Shown: positions 58,661 through 64,000 of the stretch, one piece after another
Layout of the letters: each line of letters begins with the position of its first letter
Position numbering within the stretch: position 1 is the first letter of the stretch
NCBI GenBank assembly: GCA_028023455.1
Contig: JAQFVV010006631.1
Location: 126,001-190,000, forward strand
Origin: Epiperipatus broadwayi
Taxonomy: Eukaryota > Onychophora > Udeonychophora > Euonychophora > Peripatidae
Reading direction: 5' to 3'
DNA length: 64,000 bases
The notes under the pieces: generated by a model
What the model was told of the DNA's origin: nothing
Seen by the model: the letters and a program-made list of their open reading frames with translations, nothing else
Databases searched by the model: none
Program-made: the position numbers and the translations under genes

Positions 58661-60340
58661 ACAAATTGTATAAAAAAAAAAAATTTTGGAGCGGATACTT
58701 TTTCATTGAACTGAAAGCACCAGTCACTAGCTCAGGGAGAAGCTGAGCTTAAAATATCATGCTTAATATTCAAATTTCTAATTCTTAAATTTAATATTAA
58801 TAAAATAAATTATTGCCAAATTTTATTCAACAAACCATTTTATTATAATGCACACACACATTAAAAAGGAAAGATGCTGAAAATTAAATTAACTAAATAT
58901 ATTTGATTTTAATTATATGCACAGATGAAAGCATTTAATAGATTTAATATAATTTTAATATTTTAATAAGTGTGTATATACTACATAGATTACGCATATA
59001 ACCAATCCAATCCCTTTTAACCTTACTCTAAAATCTTGCATTTAAACCAACACTATCTTACTGATATACCAATGTGACCAATGCAAAATAAGATTATTAG
59101 CATAACACATCCATGTTAACAGGAATTTATGTCTGTAGCATGATATCATTTGAGAAATAAAGAATCATGGTGGGAAGGAATGAGCATCTTCCCCATGTTC
59201 ATTAATAAACTTCATCAACAAACAGGAATGATCCACTGCCCAATAGGTGATGTAAGAACTTGCTTACTATCCCAATCAGAGAGTAAGATAATCAACAGTG
59301 TAGGAAATACTTATGGCCATGGACAAATGCAATGACTACACTTTTGGCCATACTTTCAGATGGGTATTATGCCTTGCATGTTAACATGGTACAAGGGAAC
59401 AAGTAACCAATGCACCTAGTCAAATTACATTGACATAAAACATCCATCCATCCATCCACCAGCACTGATTTAACTATGAAACAGCCCAAAATTAACACAC
59501 CTTAAACTAATATAATCTTATGAATCTATGCAGCCATTTAAACTCATTTCACTTATTAATTTAAAAGAAATTACGAGTATGGAAGTCATAATACAAGCAA
59601 ACATGTTAAAAGAAAATATAACAAACAATTTAAGTTTCTGCTTAATCAGATAAGAAACTTTATGGGTTAAATACCATTTATATGTAAGTAATGTATTTGA
59701 AAAATTCTTAGACTATTAAAGTATTTGAAAAAGTTCTTAGCCTATGAAAGTTCATACTTTCTGTGGCTGTAAGTTTATTGAAGTCCATCTTGGTGAGCCA
59801 TGATCCAAGTTAGAATACAAAATTCTTTCCATTTCTTATTTTTTTTAATTGGAGAAAAGTCTGTTTCTGGCCACTTTTCTGGGTATCATCATAATATGAA
59901 GATGCTTCAGCTGGAGCAAATGTGGAAAACATAATTTATTGCATGACCCCTACATTATGGAGATTCCCAATACACTTATAAATACCATTTAAATAAGAAA
60001 CAATTAGCACAAGCAATCCAATCTGAATCTCAACTTCAAAGTTTTCTTTTTATATCTTCATGAATTCTTATCAGCGAATTCCAGGATCGATCTTACCTGG
60101 CTTGACTTTTCTCTGTGGATAGTGTTTTTATTTCCATTGTTAGTGGTCAGCTTTCTTTAGAGTGGGAACTCAAAATTTTTATCATTAGTATTTTTTTTTT
60201 AATTTATCACATGTGATTTTAGGTACAAGGGCCTGTTTTCTATTATGTCAATATAAAAAATTATTTCCATTCTAAGATTAAAACAACTAAATAGCATTTT
60301 AAAAAAAATTCTTTTATATTATATAATTAGTTGCCTTCTG
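58661..60340. other. Unassigned AT-rich DNA
   Basis: Contains a short (CCAT)n run at 59443-59459. Short frames (for example 59150-59335) have no recognisable domain. Confidence 0.45.
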
Positions 60341-60343
60341 TGC

Positions 60344-60395
60344 ATTATATATATATATATATTAATTTAAATAAAATTATTAAATTCTCTTTATA

Positions 60396-60435
<40 letters not shown>
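60344..60435 (+). repeat. Interrupted (TA)n microsatellites
   Basis: Three TA runs separated by short AT-rich DNA. Confidence 0.9.
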
Positions 60436-60438
<3 letters not shown>

Positions 60439-63117
60439 AGCATGTCGATTTTAGCCCAAGATCGAGCTTCACTGTTCTATCACTTAACTCACGTTTCATC
60501 CTGTTTTTTTTTTTCATCACATGTATATTTCTGAGAAACGTCTATAAAAATTTATAAATATAAATCTCAAATAAAAATTTTCTTTAATTTTAAATATTAA
60601 CTTTTATGGATGCAACTCAGATATAAACATATATTAACTGGGCTTTTATATAGATAAAAGCACAAACAAATCTTGTAAATAATAAATAATTTTGTATTTT
60701 TTTTATCTATGTGTTATTTATTTTATAAATATTTTTCTTCATATAATTACACAAATATTCAAGATGGAAGATGCACTTGTTAACTGTCCAAGAGTAATTA
60801 AAGGGGTGGGACTCATGATTTTATAAGAAATTTTTTAATTAAAGTTAATGGAAATAAAATTTAAAACAAAGCTAATTGATTTTAGTTAGCTGTTAACATT
60901 TTTATTAAATCTATTTCCAATCTGGAAATTGATTTGAATTTGTTTTTGGACAGTTATTTTGTGATTGCATCTCCAATAACAAAAGAGGAAACATTTCTGT
61001 AAATTAAAGATTCAATTAGAGTAAAGACGTTTAATTAAAAACATTCTTTGCATAACTGAAAACTGGTATAAATAGGCCCAAAAATCTATTGTGGCAGAAT
61101 TTGATCAATAGTTGCTAGCCAACTCCACATCTATTTAATTTTGAGGGGCCTAAGCCACCTTCCCTTCCATCTTCAGCGTGATTCTTCACTGTGCAGAGAT
61201 GTAGCTCTTACCACTCAAGTGTGCCCATGCCATCAAAGAAACACTGAGGCCAAGAGACATGTTAAATCAAAGAATGCTGCCTGCCACAGAAGTCTCATGC
61301 CTATTTCATCCCATAGAGTCATTAGGTAACAAGTCTAAAGCCATTACAATTGTCTTATATAAATCCTATCCTTTTTTAAATTAATGTTTTCTGTATATTT
61401 AATCTCTTTTAACTCATTCATTGGTGAGTATGTTAAAACTAGTAATGATTTCCTTGGTATCGATTCTCTATAACCTAATCTAATCATATTATAAAACTTT
61501 TCATCCAACTGACACTTCTTATCCTTATAATTTGGTGTGGTTATGATTTACATTTAATGATATTTTTATATTTTTGCTTTAATTTTATTTGTAAATGCTA
61601 ATCAAACCCAGTTTTACAAACTTCTTCTATATCCCTCTATGGAATAGAAAGGGGGGGGGGGTTAATGAGTTCTTATTTATCTATTTCTAAATAGTTTGTA
61701 AGACTGAGTTTTTCTTGTAAAATGAATATATGTTTTTTTAAATATATATATATATTACCGTAAAATTATACAAAATGTATGAATACTTTGCAATATGGGG
61801 TGGATATTGGTGTCCATCAGTTTTATTAATTTCTTTATTCATCATCGTCACCAAAAGGGCTGGTGAACAAATTCTATTTTGTTGTTCACACTTTTAAGTG
61901 AATGAATTTTAGTTTTTTTTATATATTTAAACAAAATAGTATTGATTCAAGAAGGGGGAAAAATGCATGCTTCATTAATTATAGTTTAACTTCTGATAAA
62001 TGACTTTATCTTACATGGGTCGTTATTTTAACATATCATTATGTATTTGTTAAACCATTTAAGGCATTATTTTAGCATTTAAATTCAATGACTTTATATT
62101 TTTATGATAGTGTTGCTGGCATGTGTCAAATTATTAATAAGCCACATAGGGATTTGATCTGAATTGCCTGCATTTCATTCCAGGGAGTCACACTTGTCTT
62201 CATTCGTCATTCTTCACCTCCAAGTATATATTTATATACTGCTTTGATTTGCCTGTACCTTGCCCCAGGGATTTAAAGCCTTCCATCTCTTTTTAGTGAT
62301 CTTGTTCATAACAGGTTAGTGTAGTTGAAGCTCTGCATGGACTTACCATAAACCAGATCCATAACAACTTCCTATTGACCTTTTTCTTTTCAGTACTGCT
62401 TTAGCATGAAGCTGATGTATCACCTTAAAAACTGGAGAATGACCTTGTTTTGGCCAAAGCTGCCATTTCCTTTCTTCTGACAAAATCCTAGCACTGCAAT
62501 TTCTTATAGTTCATTTTTGATTTAGCCTGTTTGACAAAATAAATCATAATGACATGTGATAATGAAACATTTTTCTCTTTAAATATTTTTCGTTGGAATT
62601 TTAGATCCAACACCTCAAGAAGCTGCCCTCCCCTTTATTGAATAATCCATTCCCCATATTGATAGAGTTTCACAATATATGATAGTTAAAAGTCGAAAAT
62701 GTTTAATAAATAAATGTTTTAAATATATTTTGATCACAATGTAGCCTCATTTTAGTGTTGTAAATAACATCTATAAACAAAAATAAACTTGTGCAGCAAA
62801 TGCTAAGGGCATCCTACTAAAATTGTATAATCAGCCAAACTCTATCATTAAAATCCTATTTTTAAATATATGTTCAGTATTGTAACTGCCACACCCAATC
62901 CATATCTGTCTAAATAAAATAATTGTATCAAGATCGTCAATTATTTGTAACCAAAAATAAAGTTTTAAATGCATGAAGTTGAATATATAAAAATCATCTT
63001 GAATTTTTGTCAAAATAAATATTTATATTTTTAAACTTTAATCCAGTTGTTCGAATCTCCTTAATAATATTTATATTTATGTATATTTTTAACTTATATC
63101 TTGGATTCACTCAATGT
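60436..63117. other. Unassigned DNA with GC-richer patches
   Basis: Patches at 61140-61330 and 62100-62560 are less AT-rich and could be old exons or transposon remnants. I could not read a domain. A run of ten G is near 61651. Confidence 0.4.
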
Positions 63118-63190
63118 CTCATCATCATCATCAGCTGAGTTCTCATGCAAAACGTTGTAGCACTGAACCCGGAAATAATTAATTTATGAA
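63118..63190 (+). mobile_element. Possible Penelope terminal relic
   Basis: (ATC)n is followed by cagctgag, a small gag/ctc hairpin, then AAAACGTTGTAGCAC (63149-63163). The AAACGTTG end is like the box after stem II in Penelope termini (compare 8057-8064). The hammerhead boxes are too decayed to fold. Confidence 0.3.
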
Positions 63191-63941
63191 GTATCACCGT
63201 AGGAGTTATCCATAGTGTTATAGATTTGGGGAATGGGCAAACAGGTTAGAATTCATGATTGCCTTTGATCTGTGTATCTCTGGCATGATTAGATTTGGGA
63301 TACTTTTGCTCAGATTCTAAGACTTGTTGGATGGACATACATTTTTGACCGGTACAATATATATATATATATATTTCTACTTGAGGGTGATTTTGTCACT
63401 TTTGTTTGAAAGAAATGTATTAGCATATACTTATTCCGGTCAATAGAAAAATATATAATAGAAATAATTAAATAAATAATGCTTTGGCTAAAACTTTCAA
63501 TATTAATTTAGTAGAAATGAGTATTAATAATATCTTACGATAATTTTAGCATTCGACAAGCTCGAATTAATAAAAAATATATGGTACAATATAAATAAAT
63601 AACAAATAAAATACTAATAATAATCATGAGACAATTAGTGAAAGGTAAATTTGTGGGATTACATTGAGTGTATATCCAAAGGATACATTCTCAATAGTAT
63701 AAGAATACTATTCCCCCTTTATCAAACGATAATATAAATCCATAGCATTCTTAAGACTTTAATATTATAAATAATTTAATATAATATTACTAAATAAATT
63801 ATAATCTCTGATATTAAAATATAATCATCTCAGGTTCTTTAAATAAGATCATTAATTAATTTATAATATTCAATAGCCAAGTATGATGAGAAAATTTACA
63901 TCACTCTTAATTAAACCTAAACAATAACAACAACAATAACA

Positions 63942-63947
63942 ACAACA

Positions 63948-64000
<53 letters not shown>
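63942..64000 (+). repeat. (AAT)n microsatellite, reaches window end
   Basis: Pure AAT/ATA triplets preceded by ACA-rich repeats, continuing beyond the window. Confidence 0.95.

Overview
The window is AT-rich animal DNA (roughly a quarter G+C by eye), crowded with microsatellites, foldback repeats and broken transposable elements. It contains one convincing single-exon host gene. The mix of Penelope-like, Merlin, hAT, piggyBac, RTE and other LINE elements with a tRNA-derived SINE, plus a divergent class A GPCR, points to an invertebrate metazoan. A mollusc, flatworm or cnidarian-grade animal is plausible; the species cannot be settled from sequence alone. Nothing bacterial, phage or CRISPR-like is present.

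Layout. 1-4.2 kb: AT-rich DNA with a relic of a retroelement gag zinc knuckle. 4.2-11.4 kb: a nest of insertions. A palindromic, hammerhead-bearing element (family 1, 4252-11340) was split by a Penelope-like element (4310-8153, 12-bp target duplication). That element holds a second hammerhead repeat (family 2). A Merlin DNA transposon with an intact transposase (8200-10800, 8-bp target duplication) also landed in family 1. 11.4-18.7 kb: LTR and MITE remnants, a piggyBac fragment, tandem repeats and a SINE. 19-27.8 kb: a 1.9-kb direct duplication, copies of a third hammerhead-like family, and a LINE 3' end. 27.9-35.6 kb: two further LINEs, one carrying a nested hAT MITE and a tandem block, and a SINE. 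36.7-46.8 kb: LTR-like pieces, a near-perfect 0.8-kb family 1 palindrome, an RTE LINE, a family 3 cluster and a 0.5-kb tetranucleotide array. 48.5-50.5 kb: further family 2 and family 1 pieces. 52.96-53.96 kb: the GPCR gene. 54.3-55.5 kb: a palindrome of Penelope endonuclease ends followed by a family 1 copy. 55.5-64 kb: mostly unassigned AT-rich DNA.

The main discovery candidate is a set of three sequence-unrelated repeat families, each carrying a type I hammerhead ribozyme motif (CUGANGA box, stem II, GAAA box, minimal stem III, NUH site, stem I). In family 2 stem I is preserved by paired changes between copies. The copies lie as inverted dimers or permuted tandem units. Three insertions with readable junctions carry direct duplications of 14-20 bp, close to the 12 bp of the Penelope element. 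This fits non-autonomous, retrozyme-like elements mobilised by Penelope-type reverse transcriptase. That mechanism is inference; the motifs and junctions are visible in the sequence.
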